This document shows positions 8,048 to 15,950 of a stretch of 64,000 bases of DNA, in pieces (position 1 is the stretch's first letter; every line of letters begins with the position of its first letter). Origin of the DNA: Novosphingobium sp. (GTDB lineage: Bacteria; Pseudomonadota; Alphaproteobacteria; Sphingomonadales; Sphingomonadaceae); NCBI RefSeq assembly GCF_020852455.1, contig NZ_JADZAT010000032.1, forward strand, positions 267,540-331,539. The letters run 5' to 3'. The notes below the pieces were generated by a model. The model was given only the letters and a program-made list of their open reading frames with translations. It was not told where the DNA came from and ran no database searches. The position numbers were made by a program, and so were the translations under genes.

Positions 8048-8695
8048 CTGACGTCATTCGAAATCCTCGCGGTCACCCTGGGCCAGGCGCACGCCTTTCG
8101 CGATGGCGAGGCGAGCGCGATTGCCAAGCAGCCGGTGCAAGGCCTGATCGCGATCGGGCGCGAGGGGCTGGCGGGCGATCAGCAGGCTGATCGTATCCAT
8201 CACGGCGGACCGGACATGGCGATCCACTATTACCCGCGCGATCACTATGGCTACTGGCGTGACTATCTGGGCGATCACGCGCTGCTCGATGGCCCCGGCG
8301 CGCTGGGTGAAAACGTGGCGAGCCTGGGTCTGGTCGAAACCGCGGCCTGCATCGGCGATCGCTATCGTCTGGGCACCGCGCTGGTCGAAATCAGCCAGGG
8401 CCGCAAGCCCTGCTGGAAGATCGATCACCGGTTTGGCCACAAGGGTATGAGCGCCGAAGTGGTGCGCACCGGGCGGGCCGGCTGGTACTTCCGGGTGATC
8501 GAGGACGGCGCGGTGCAGGCCGGCGATGCCTTGCAACTGCTGGATCGGCCGCATCCCGAATGGAGCGTGGCGCGGGTCTTTGCGCTGATCGTTGCCGGGG
8601 GGCACAAGGATGACCTTGGTACGCTTAGGGACCTTGCCGGGCTGGCGCCCCTGTCGCAGGATTGGCGCCGCCGCGCGGCCTTGCTCGCTGCATGA
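8048..8695 (+). CDS. MOSC domain protein (YiiM-like), apparent CTG start
   Basis: About 215 residues if begun at CTG 8048. The body has the MOSC features of YiiM-like proteins: GLAGDQQAD, HHGGPDMAIHYYPRDHYGYW, GENV, and the conserved cysteine region QGRKPCWKIDHRFG. MOSC domains bind molybdenum cofactor or transfer sulfur; YiiM-type proteins reduce N-hydroxylated compounds. Homologous N-termini (first strand, then SAIAKQPV) are encoded upstream of the only GTG (8135), but there is no ATG, GTG or TTG there. A GGAGG lies 8 nt before CTG 8048. The frame is the same as that of the HNH gene, separated from it only by TGA 8042-8044. Confidence 0.8.
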   Translation: MTSFEILAVTLGQAHAFRDGEASAIAKQPVQGLIAIGREGLAGDQQADRIHHGGPDMAIHYYPRDHYGYWRDYLGDHALLDGPGALGENVASLGLVETAACIGDRYRLGTALVEISQGRKPCWKIDHRFGHKGMSAEVVRTGRAGWYFRVIEDGAVQAGDALQLLDRPHPEWSVARVFALIVAGGHKDDLGTLRDLAGLAPLSQDWRRRAALLAA

Positions 8696-8737
8696 CAGGT
8701 TGAACCGCCTGCCTGGGCGGAAACGGGAGAATTGCTG

Positions 8738-9400
8738 ATGACCCTTTGGCGCTGGGCCGCATTGTTATCGCTGCCATTCCTGCTGATCGCTTTGTCGTTC
8801 GGGCGGATCGACGGGATCAAGGCCTGCCCAGGAGAAGGCGAACCGATCCTCAATTTCGAACTTGTGGCCAGCCCGGCCGATGTCGCTGCCCAGTTCCCGC
8901 CAGACTGCGCGCAGGCCGCCATCGCCGCGCAGGGCAAGGCGCTGCGGCTCGACAACCTCGGCTTCATTCCGGTCTATTCGGCGCTGTTCATCGTGGTGCT
9001 GATGGCGCTTGGGGGCGAGAACCCCGGCGCGCGGCGACTGGTGCAGCTGGGGGTCGCCATGGTCGTGGTGGCCGCTGCGGCCGACTATTGGGAAAACAAT
9101 CGCCTGGCCGCGATTGCCGCCGCGCTGCCGGGCGATCAGGCCACAATCGACCAGCTCTATCCCGCCCCCCGGATCAAGTTTGGCCTGCTCGCCCTGGTCG
9201 AGATCCTGATCGGCTTGCTTCACTGGCAGGCGGGCGGCTGGCGCCGGCTGGCCGGCGGGGCCATGGCGCTGGGCGGCGCGCTGACCCTTGCGGGCTTTGC
9301 CGCCAATCGCGAATGGATCCTGCTGGGCGGAATGATCGCTTTCCTCGCCACCCTGATCGCCAATTTTGCGCTGGCGGCAAGGAAGCGTGTGGTTGGCTAG
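8738..9400 (+). CDS. Uncharacterised integral membrane protein
   Basis: About 220 residues from ATG 8738, which follows CGGGAGA. Hydrophobic segments at roughly 6-20, 78-95, 105-122, 150-170, 172-187 and 192-212 suggest five or six helices, with an external loop after the first one that includes two cysteines (ACPGEGEP and PPDCAQ). No catalytic motif recognised. Possibly expressed on its own; the gap to the MOSC gene is 42 bp. Confidence 0.75.
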   Translation: MTLWRWAALLSLPFLLIALSFGRIDGIKACPGEGEPILNFELVASPADVAAQFPPDCAQAAIAAQGKALRLDNLGFIPVYSALFIVVLMALGGENPGARRLVQLGVAMVVVAAAADYWENNRLAAIAAALPGDQATIDQLYPAPRIKFGLLALVEILIGLLHWQAGGWRRLAGGAMALGGALTLAGFAANREWILLGGMIAFLATLIANFALAARKRVVG

Positions 9401-9456
9401 CCGGATGGTTGCTGCCCAGTTCACGATAAACCCCATGTTTGTTCATGTTTTATGTC

Positions 9457-9487
9457 GTGAGTAGTGAGTTGACTATTTTGTGAGTAC
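9457..9487. promoter_or_regulatory. Candidate operator: three GTGAGT repeats before the HTH gene
   Basis: GTGAGT occurs at 9457-9462, 9464-9469 and 9480-9485, 40-70 bp before the ATG of the HTH/dCTP-deaminase-like gene. The same TGAGT core forms a near-perfect palindrome in front of the next gene (10792-10809). This pattern suggests autoregulation by the HTH protein. Confidence 0.5.
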
Positions 9488-9526
9488 TGGCATCATGGCG
9501 CCTTTGGGGCTTTTCAGGGGGCTGCC

Positions 9527-10795
9527 ATGGCCGGTACCGGATCTCGGCGTTTGGTTCTTGGGGACGAAGAATTCCTCGACGCGCGCGACTATCTCAAGCT
9601 TGAGATGGTGCGCCAGAATATCAACGCGCAGGAGCTGGCCACACAGCTGGGGATGTCTCCGCAGGCGATCTATAATGTAACCGGCGAAACCCGCCGCCCA
9701 ATTTCGCACAAGCTGGCCAGGGGGCTTGCCCAGGTCCTGGGTGGAACTGTGGAATTCTGGCTGGCCAGCAAGTTCCCTAATGTGTCGCGCGAAAGCGTGG
9801 GGCCGGATCCGATCCCGGCAACTCCGCGGCCCGGCGTGCTTATCGATCAAGAAATCAAGAAGTGGAACGCAGAGAGCGAAGATGATGGCTTCGTCATTTC
9901 CCCATTGAATGAAGACAAGGTCAAGGGCGCCTCACTGGATCTGTCGGTTGGCCTGATTGTGACCAAGGGCTTTTTCCAGGTTCCCAAGCGCGATCGGGAT
10001 GCCTGGTTCCACTTTTATCAGATGGATGCCACGCCTGAAGCGTTCGGGTCGGCCGAGCTAAGCGTCTTTGCGGCCATGAAGGCGGATCTTGGCATTGAAT
10101 TTAGCGATGAAATTGACCTTCAACCCGGGCAGTCGGTGCATGTCGTGGCGGCGGAAATGGTCCAGATGGGCCCAAGGTTCTTCTGTGCCGTAGGCAACGT
10201 AAATGAATTGAATCTGCGGGGCATCCAGGTGCTCTGCGGAAGCCAGATCGATCCCGGCTTCAAGGGTCCGCTGGTGTTCCTGGTCAAGAACATATTGGAA
10301 GAGGGGGCGGTCAGGCTTTCTCGCGGCGACGACATCGCATCGCTGACAGTCTATTCGCTTCGGCATGCGGTTGGCCGGCTGTATGCCGAAAACCGGCTTA
10401 GCCAGATCGGCGCGTTGGTCGGCAAGTTGCGTCGTGCGCTATTTGCGGAGTCAGAGCGAAGCTCTGGAAACGCGGTCCTGCATGAGATCGTCGAGGCGCT
10501 CAGGCATGACAAGACCGGACTGAACAAGCTGCTCGACAGGAACCAGGTTGAGGCACGCGCTGCGATCTGGAGCATGTTCAAGGCAGTTCCGGTCGATGTT
10601 TCCGATATCGAGGCCCTGGCGGAATATCTGGCGGGAATGACCGGCGGGGACAAAAGTGATCCGCTTGATGTTTCGGCCGCTCTGGCCAAGGCGCCACTGC
10701 ATCTGGCCCAAGCAATTCGCGAAATCGCCAGCAATCCTGATCAAGAGATAGCCTATTCTGAAGCTATGGTGCGTGCCCTGATCGACCTCGCTTGA
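9527..10795 (+). CDS. HTH regulator fused to a catalytically degenerate dCTP deaminase/dUTPase-fold domain
   Basis: 422 residues. Residues about 20-80 form an XRE/HigA-type helix-turn-helix (ELATQLGMSPQAIYNVTGE, RPISHKLARGLAQVLG, VEFWL). Residues about 123-280 resemble dCTP deaminase/dUTPase: ISPLNEDKVKGASLDLSVG, IDLQPGQSVHVVAAEMV, then GNVNELNLRGI and IDPGFKGPLVF. The phosphate-binding RSS-x-x-R motif of Dcd is replaced by NVNELN, and the position of the catalytic Glu (E138 in E. coli Dcd) is Leu252, so catalysis is unlikely and nucleotide sensing is more plausible. A helical tail of about 140 residues is unrecognised. ATG follows CAGGGGG. Base composition is lower in GC than neighbours. Confidence 0.7.
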   Translation: MAGTGSRRLVLGDEEFLDARDYLKLEMVRQNINAQELATQLGMSPQAIYNVTGETRRPISHKLARGLAQVLGGTVEFWLASKFPNVSRESVGPDPIPATPRPGVLIDQEIKKWNAESEDDGFVISPLNEDKVKGASLDLSVGLIVTKGFFQVPKRDRDAWFHFYQMDATPEAFGSAELSVFAAMKADLGIEFSDEIDLQPGQSVHVVAAEMVQMGPRFFCAVGNVNELNLRGIQVLCGSQIDPGFKGPLVFLVKNILEEGAVRLSRGDDIASLTVYSLRHAVGRLYAENRLSQIGALVGKLRRALFAESERSSGNAVLHEIVEALRHDKTGLNKLLDRNQVEARAAIWSMFKAVPVDVSDIEALAEYLAGMTGGDKSDPLDVSAALAKAPLHLAQAIREIASNPDQEIAYSEAMVRALIDLA

Positions 10796-10809
10796 GTGAA
10801 ATCACTCAA
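10792..10809. promoter_or_regulatory. 18-bp palindromic operator candidate TTGAGTGA-AA-TCACTCAA
   Basis: Perfect 8-bp arms around AA, starting within the last codons of the HTH gene, with an extra half-site CACTCA at 10813-10818. An AT-rich TATATT (10839-10844) lies downstream as a possible -10 for the aminotransferase gene. The core matches the GTGAGT repeats upstream of the HTH gene. Confidence 0.6.
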
Positions 10810-10904
10810 CACCACTCATTTACTGTTGCATGTGTGATTATATTGTGTGACACCGGGTCATCACGCCAGGCATCTCGCCTAGGCTGAAACTCGGAGAGCA
10901 TCTC

Positions 10905-12119
10905 ATGCCCACCACGATCGACGGAAAGGTCACCCCACTCACTACCCAGAACACCACCGGTATTGCCCGCATTAAGCAGGCCCTCTCGTCCTGGTGGCCC
11001 AGTCCGTGGCCCATCGGGGATTTCATCGCCGAACTGCGCGGCAAGCCGTACGCGAACGAAGCCGCGACTGCTGTTGCCTACCCAATCTTCGCGAACGGGA
11101 ATTGTCCGGGCCAGGCACTTGTCGAACGCGATCCCGAACTGGTCGCAATCTATCACGAAACGGCGCCTGCTGCCGCCGACTACCCCCAGCCCAAGACCGA
11201 CGGCTATTGCGAAGCGATCGCCCGCTTTACCGGCGCGCCGCCCGAGGCGGTTATCCCAATGGGTTCCGGCCTCAAGCAGATCGGTGCGCTGGTCCGGCAC
11301 CTGCACCCGACCGAGGTCATCGCGCTCGATGGCGATTTTCGCGGCTACGCGCTGGCGAGCGAAGTGCAGGGCATCCCGTTCCGCTCGGTCCCGGCCGAAC
11401 CGGGCCTGGATGACCGCATCTATGATGTGCTGGCCGATCAGGCGGCACAGTGCTGGCGCCCGATTTTTATGACCACAATTGGCTTTACGAATCCGCTGGC
11501 GACCTGCATCGATCCGCACCGCGCGGTTGCGGCGATCAAGGCGGCCAACCCCGACGCAATGGTGATCGTCGACAGCGCCTATGCCGAATATGCCGGAATC
11601 AGCCAGGCCGAGCTTACCCCTCTGGCTCTGAATTACGCGGGGGTCATCGTGTTGGCGCCGGCATCGAAGATTCTCTTTGCCGCCGGGGCTGCGTCAGGTT
11701 GGCTGATCGTCGGCGATAAGGCACTGCTGCGGCACCTGGGCACCAAAGCGTGGCCCTATGAGCCGAGCGGGTTCGGCTCACGCCTGCTGCCGAAACTGAT
11801 TGGGCGCGCTGACCTGATCAATCGGGCCCGCAGCCAGGTGCAACACGCCAGCGCGATCCTGGGCGCGGGCTGCAGTGAACTGTTCGGAGCCGCCAAGGTA
11901 AGCGCCGGCCCCTGGCCCTGGGTGCTCGTCGATGCTGGGCATGCGGCGGGCGATGTCACCAACAGCCTGAAGGCCAAAGAGATCCACGTTCAACGGCAAT
12001 CAGGCATCAGTGGCCAGCTGGGCCAGAACTGGATCCGCATTTCCTCGACCACTCCGGCTCAGGCGCAGGCCATTGTCGATGCGCTGCGCGATCTGCTGCG
12101 CGGCGGCAGCGTGAACTGA
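10905..12119 (+). CDS. HisC-like PLP-dependent aminotransferase (fold type I)
   Basis: 404 residues. HisC-type landmarks are visible: GSG at 120-122 (phosphate cup), FTNPLAT at 194-200, IVDSAYAEYAG at 221-231, the Schiff-base lysine K255 in APASKILFAAGAASGWLIVG, and the substrate arginine in NWIRISS near the C-terminus. The ~95-residue N-terminal extension with WWPSPWPIGDF and CPGQ is unlike standard HisC. ATG follows GGAGA. The gene sits 109 bp after the HTH/dUTPase-like gene behind a palindrome, so it is the probable regulatory target. Its substrate is unknown; a true histidinol-phosphate aminotransferase is unlikely without other his genes nearby. Confidence 0.8.
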   Translation: MPTTIDGKVTPLTTQNTTGIARIKQALSSWWPSPWPIGDFIAELRGKPYANEAATAVAYPIFANGNCPGQALVERDPELVAIYHETAPAAADYPQPKTDGYCEAIARFTGAPPEAVIPMGSGLKQIGALVRHLHPTEVIALDGDFRGYALASEVQGIPFRSVPAEPGLDDRIYDVLADQAAQCWRPIFMTTIGFTNPLATCIDPHRAVAAIKAANPDAMVIVDSAYAEYAGISQAELTPLALNYAGVIVLAPASKILFAAGAASGWLIVGDKALLRHLGTKAWPYEPSGFGSRLLPKLIGRADLINRARSQVQHASAILGAGCSELFGAAKVSAGPWPWVLVDAGHAAGDVTNSLKAKEIHVQRQSGISGQLGQNWIRISSTTPAQAQAIVDALRDLLRGGSVN

Positions 12120-12127
12120 TCGAACAG

Positions 12128-12154
12128 GGGGTGCGGTGAAGCCAGCCGCACCCC
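12128..12154 (+). terminator. Hairpin after the aminotransferase gene
   Basis: GGGGTGCGG (12128-12136) pairs perfectly with CCGCACCCC (12146-12154) across a 9-nt loop, 9 bp after the stop codon. There is no T-run, so factor-independent termination is uncertain. Confidence 0.45.
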
Positions 12155-12212
12155 AGCATGCTGGCCGGATGGACGCATCAGCTACATGAGAGTTCAGCGC
12201 GGCAGCTGTGGT

Positions 12213-12827
12213 TCAACCCACCGCCAGCTGCAGCAGCGCCGCTGCCAGCGCCAGCACCAGCGCCACCCACATACGCGGGCCCATATAGACCGACAGTTCG
12301 CGCTGGGTCGGGAAGCTGAAGGTGGTGGGGATGCCCAGCAGCTTGTAGGGATGGACCTTGGCGAACAGCGGGTTCCTGACCATCGCCAGCATGTCGCGGC
12401 GGCTGCGATAGCGCATCAGCCCGAAGATCGACCAGCCCGGATCACCCTCGACATTCCAGGCATCGACATAGGGTCCGACCTTGCGCCCGACCATCCCGGG
12501 GTGTCCGCCTTTGGCCAGCAGTGCCTTGACGAAGGGATCGGAATAGCGCCGCATCATGGTGCGTCCGGGCACCTGCGCGCCGGTATCGGGATCGGTGACC
12601 ATGCCCGGCTCGATCCTGACCAGGTTGAGCATGACGAATTCCTTGCCATCATCCTCTTCCAGGAACTTGCGCAGCACAGCCGGATCGTTGCCGCCGCCGT
12701 ACTTGGCGTGGACCTCAGCGAAGAAGGCGTCGATCTCGGGCTTGGTCAGCGGCCGGCGCAGGCCATCGTACCACAGCCGGAACAGCAGATAGAGCGCCAG
12801 TGCCCCGCCCCAGATCCACATGGTCAT
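12213..12827 (-). CDS. Membrane-anchored hypothetical protein with a possible dimeric alpha/beta barrel
   Basis: 204 residues. One N-terminal helix (about 3-17) and one C-terminal helix (about 186-203) flank a soluble region. The middle (FVMLNLVRIEPGMV, RYSDPFVKALLAKGGHPGMVGR, WSIFGLMRYRSRRDMLAMV) has the look of EthD/DUF1330-like ferredoxin-fold barrels. No catalytic residues can be assigned. A GGGAGATAAGG ribosome site precedes the first ATG. It converges on the aminotransferase gene. Confidence 0.65.
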   Translation of the reverse strand: MTMWIWGGALALYLLFRLWYDGLRRPLTKPEIDAFFAEVHAKYGGGNDPAVLRKFLEEDDGKEFVMLNLVRIEPGMVTDPDTGAQVPGRTMMRRYSDPFVKALLAKGGHPGMVGRKVGPYVDAWNVEGDPGWSIFGLMRYRSRRDMLAMVRNPLFAKVHPYKLLGIPTTFSFPTQRELSVYMGPRMWVALVLALAAALLQLAVG

Positions 12828-12952
12828 CGCCTTATCTCCCCCGCTTGCCGTTTGCCGACTGTGCGGCGGCGGATTGACTCATGTCAATGCCCGCATGGCG
12901 TTTTACTTACATCAGTGTCAATTATCGCGGCCGTTGTGAGAGGTGGCGCGCC

Positions 12953-13279
12953 TTGACCCATGTGACTTTCATCGATGCCCAGGGCGTGGCGCGCGAAGTC
13001 GATGCGCCCGCCGGGATGAGCGTGGCTGATGCCGCGCTGAACAACCGTGTGCCGGGGATCGAAGCCGATTGCGGCGGCTTCTGCGCCTGCGCCACCTGCC
13101 ACGTCTATCTGGATGAGGACTGGTTCGCCAAGGTGCCGGCCGCCGACGAGCTGGAAGTGGCGATGCTGGCCAGCGAAGCGATCGATCCGCGCCCGAACAG
13201 CCGGCTCGCCTGTCAGTTGCGGCTGTCGGACGCGCTGGAGGGGATCGTCGTCCACACCCCTGAACGCCAGTATATGTGA
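12953..13279 (+). CDS. 2Fe-2S ferredoxin (adrenodoxin/putidaredoxin type)
   Basis: 108 residues when started at TTG 12953, preceded by AGAGGTGG; an earlier ATG would add 24 residues unlike any ferredoxin. Cluster ligands follow C40-x5-C46-x2-C49 and C87 (CGGFCACATC and LACQL). It passes electrons from an NAD(P)H reductase to an oxygenase. The gene directly after it (12 bp gap) encodes a ferritin-like diiron protein, so the ferredoxin is probably its electron donor. No reductase gene is adjacent. Confidence 0.9.
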   Translation: MTHVTFIDAQGVAREVDAPAGMSVADAALNNRVPGIEADCGGFCACATCHVYLDEDWFAKVPAADELEVAMLASEAIDPRPNSRLACQLRLSDALEGIVVHTPERQYM

Positions 13280-13291
13280 GAGGAGAGAGCC

Positions 13292-14386
13292 ATGAACCTT
13301 GCTACCCCCGTTGGCGCCAGGCCGAAGGAAGACTGGCGCGTCAGCATGAACCCGGATGACATCTACAAGAACCCGATGGCGATCGCCTGGACCTTCGATT
13401 ACCTGCTTTCGGGCGACAAGGTTGAAGACCTCTACAGGCGCGCCAAGCAGGATCAGTGGGATTCGGACCAGCTGCTCAAGTGGGATACCGTGGTCGATCC
13501 GTCGAAGCCGATGATCAACGACCGCAGCGACGTCTATCACCGCATGCCGTTCTTTGCGAAGCTGTCGAAATCGCAGCAGGAAACCTTCACCGCCCATTCG
13601 ACCGCGCAGCTGCTGTCGCAGTTCCTGCACGGCGAGCAGGGCGCGCTGATGACTGCGGCCTGTGTCACCCATTCGGTGCCGGATTCGACCGCCAAGCTCT
13701 ATGCCGCGACCCAGACCATGGACGAGGCCCGCCATGTCGAAGTCTATGCCAAGTACTGCGACAAGATCGCGATTGTCTATCCGATGTCGCCCTGGCTCAA
13801 GGCGCTGATCGACGCGACGCTGCAGAGCGACCGCTATGAGAAGGTCATGATCGGGATGAACATGATCGTCGAAGGGCTGGCGCTGGGGGCGTTCAACAAC
13901 ATGTACCGCACCACCCAGTGCGAGCTTCTGAAGGCGATCACCTTCAACGTGATGCGCGATGAAAGTCGCCACGTCTCGTTCGGCCACGCCTTCCTGGGCC
14001 CGGAAATCGCGCAGCTGCCCGAGGATGAGCGCGAGGATCTGGCTGACTTCGCCTTCCAGGCGATCAACATTCTCGCCCAGGGCACCCAGGCGGCGGGCAC
14101 GCTGGCCAGCCGGGTCGATCCCGGCTTCATGGAAGTGCTCTACAATTCGAACATCGATCCCGACGACTTTTTCAAGGGTGTCGAGGAAGCGCGCGAAGCC
14201 GGGGTGACGCAGGAACTGGCCCCCGGCCAGATCCACGCGATGAAGGACCTGATGCTGCCCGCACTGGCCCGCGTCGGCCTGCTCACGCCGACCGCCCGCA
14301 AGAAGTACGAGGAGGCCGGGATTCCGATCTTCGACGATCCGCGCGTGCTCCACGCGATGGAAGGCGGCAACCCGATCGCCGCCTGA
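13292..14386 (+). CDS. Ferritin-like diiron oxygenase
   Basis: 364 residues. A full set of carboxylate-bridged diiron ligands is visible: E115 (HGEQ), E145/H148 in TMDEARH, E194 (IVEG) and E224/H227 in MRDESRH, i.e. two ExxH half-sites in a four-helix bundle. This is the ligand pattern of R2-like proteins, aminobenzoate oxygenases (AurF) and bacterial multicomponent monooxygenases. The co-transcribed ferredoxin supports an oxygenase or desaturase role. ATG follows GAGAGGAGAG. The substrate is unknown. Confidence 0.8.
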   Translation: MNLATPVGARPKEDWRVSMNPDDIYKNPMAIAWTFDYLLSGDKVEDLYRRAKQDQWDSDQLLKWDTVVDPSKPMINDRSDVYHRMPFFAKLSKSQQETFTAHSTAQLLSQFLHGEQGALMTAACVTHSVPDSTAKLYAATQTMDEARHVEVYAKYCDKIAIVYPMSPWLKALIDATLQSDRYEKVMIGMNMIVEGLALGAFNNMYRTTQCELLKAITFNVMRDESRHVSFGHAFLGPEIAQLPEDEREDLADFAFQAINILAQGTQAAGTLASRVDPGFMEVLYNSNIDPDDFFKGVEEAREAGVTQELAPGQIHAMKDLMLPALARVGLLTPTARKKYEEAGIPIFDDPRVLHAMEGGNPIAA

Positions 14387-14410
14387 GCCGAGGAGACCGG
14401 TTCCGGGGGC

Positions 14411-14447
14411 AGGGCCGAAGGTTCGGGGGCGAATCTTCGGCCCTTTG
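14411..14447. terminator. Bidirectional terminator between the diiron gene and rpoN
   Basis: AGGGCCGAAG (14411-14420) pairs with CTTCGGCCCT (14435-14444), followed by a short TTT. It lies between convergent genes and can serve both. Confidence 0.7.
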
Positions 14448-14452
14448 CCGTT

Positions 14453-15940
14453 TCAGCGTATCCCGGCGAGCGCCTTTTGCCGGCGGCGCTGGACCGAGGA
14501 GCCAAGCCCGATCGCCTCGCGGTATTTGGCGACCGTGCGGCGGGCGAGGTCGAAGCCCTTGTCCTTGAGCAGATCCACCAGGGTATCGTCGCTGAGGATC
14601 GCCTTGGGATCCTCGGCGTCGATCAGTGCCTTGATCGCGGCCTTGACCGCTGCCGCCGATGCGCCGCCTTCGCCATCGACCGCGCCGACGCCCGAGGTGA
14701 AGAAGTACTTGAGCTCAAAGGTTCCGCGCTCGCAGGCCAGGTACTTGTTCGAAGTGACCCGGCTGACGGTCGATTCGTGCATGGCGATCGCCTCGGCCAC
14801 CGCGCGCAGGGTCATCGGCCTGAGCTGTGAAACGCCTTGGCGGAAGAACCCGTCCTGCTGCTTCACGATCTCGCTCGCCACCTTGAGAATGGTCTTGGCC
14901 CGCTGGTCGAGCGCCTTGATCAGCCAGTTGGCATCGGCCAGCTTGTCCGACAGCCAGCCGCGCGCCGACTTGTCATCGCAGGCCCCGCGCATTTCGACAT
15001 AGTAGCTGCGGTTGACGATCAGCCGCGGCAGGGTTGCCTGATTGAGCTGCACGTCCCAGCCGCCATCGGCGCGCGGCGCGATCAGGATATCGGGGGTAAC
15101 CGGCTCGCCCCCGCCGCTGGCAAAGCGCAGGCCGGGCTTGGGGTCATAGCCGCGCAGCTCGGCCAGCATGTCGGCAAAGTCCTCGTCATCGACCCCGCAC
15201 ATCCGCTTGAGCCGCGGCAGCTCGCCCTTGCCCAGCAGGTCGAGGTTGTCGAGCAGCCGGGCCATGCACGGATCATAGCGATCGGCCTCCTGGGCCTGCA
15301 ATGCCAGGCACTCGCCCAGACTGCGCGCGCCGACCCCGGTCGGATCGAGCGTGTGGACCAGCGCCAGCGCCGCTTCGGCTTCGTTGATAGCGATCCCCAG
15401 TTCAGCCGCCACTTCGCGCAGGGTGAGCGGCAGGTAACCGGCCTCGTCGAGCTGGTCGGCGATATGCCGCGCGATGAAGGCCAGGCGGGGATCGCGACTG
15501 GCCGCGCCGATCTGGGCGTGGAGATGATCGGCCAGTGACAGGGCGGTATCGGCGCGTTCGTCGATCCCCGGGCCATCCTCACCGCCGCTGGCAAAGCGCA
15601 GCTCGGCGCCCCACTCGCCATCACCGGTGTCACGGTCGACATCGAGCGCGGTGCGATCGACATCAAGCGGACGGTCCTGCTCGGCCTGGCCTTCGCCGAT
15701 CAGCTGATCGACTGGCGAACTTTCGAGCGTTGTGCGGCGGACCTCCGCCTCTTCGACCACGCTCGCTTCGGCTGGTGCACCCTCACCCAGCTCAAGCAGC
15801 GGGTTGGCATCCAGCGCATCGCCGATGAAAGTTTCGATTTCGAGGTTCGACAGCGCCAGCAGCTTGATCGCCTGCTGCAGCTGGGGTGTCATCACCAGCG
15901 ATTGCGATTGCCGTAGGTCAAGGCGTGGGCCGAGGGCCAT
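14453..15940 (-). CDS. rpoN: RNA polymerase sigma-54 factor
   Basis: 495 residues. The Gln/Leu-rich N-terminal activator region (LDLRQSQSLVMTPQLQQAIKLL, split over residues 7-28) is followed by an acidic linker, the core-binding domain and, near the C-terminus, the RpoN box ARRTVAKYRE that contacts the -24 promoter element. It directs transcription of enhancer-dependent genes. The gene starts 10 bp after lptB, the usual alphaproteobacterial order. Confidence 0.97.
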   Translation of the reverse strand: MALGPRLDLRQSQSLVMTPQLQQAIKLLALSNLEIETFIGDALDANPLLELGEGAPAEASVVEEAEVRRTTLESSPVDQLIGEGQAEQDRPLDVDRTALDVDRDTGDGEWGAELRFASGGEDGPGIDERADTALSLADHLHAQIGAASRDPRLAFIARHIADQLDEAGYLPLTLREVAAELGIAINEAEAALALVHTLDPTGVGARSLGECLALQAQEADRYDPCMARLLDNLDLLGKGELPRLKRMCGVDDEDFADMLAELRGYDPKPGLRFASGGGEPVTPDILIAPRADGGWDVQLNQATLPRLIVNRSYYVEMRGACDDKSARGWLSDKLADANWLIKALDQRAKTILKVASEIVKQQDGFFRQGVSQLRPMTLRAVAEAIAMHESTVSRVTSNKYLACERGTFELKYFFTSGVGAVDGEGGASAAAVKAAIKALIDAEDPKAILSDDTLVDLLKDKGFDLARRTVAKYREAIGLGSSVQRRRQKALAGIR

Positions 15941-15950
15941 CGGTCAGACC

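Noticed and set aside
12884..14353. 489-codon minus-strand frame opposite ferredoxin and diiron genes
   Set aside because: Both plus-strand genes have intact metal-ligand motifs; the opposite frame is repetitive shadow.
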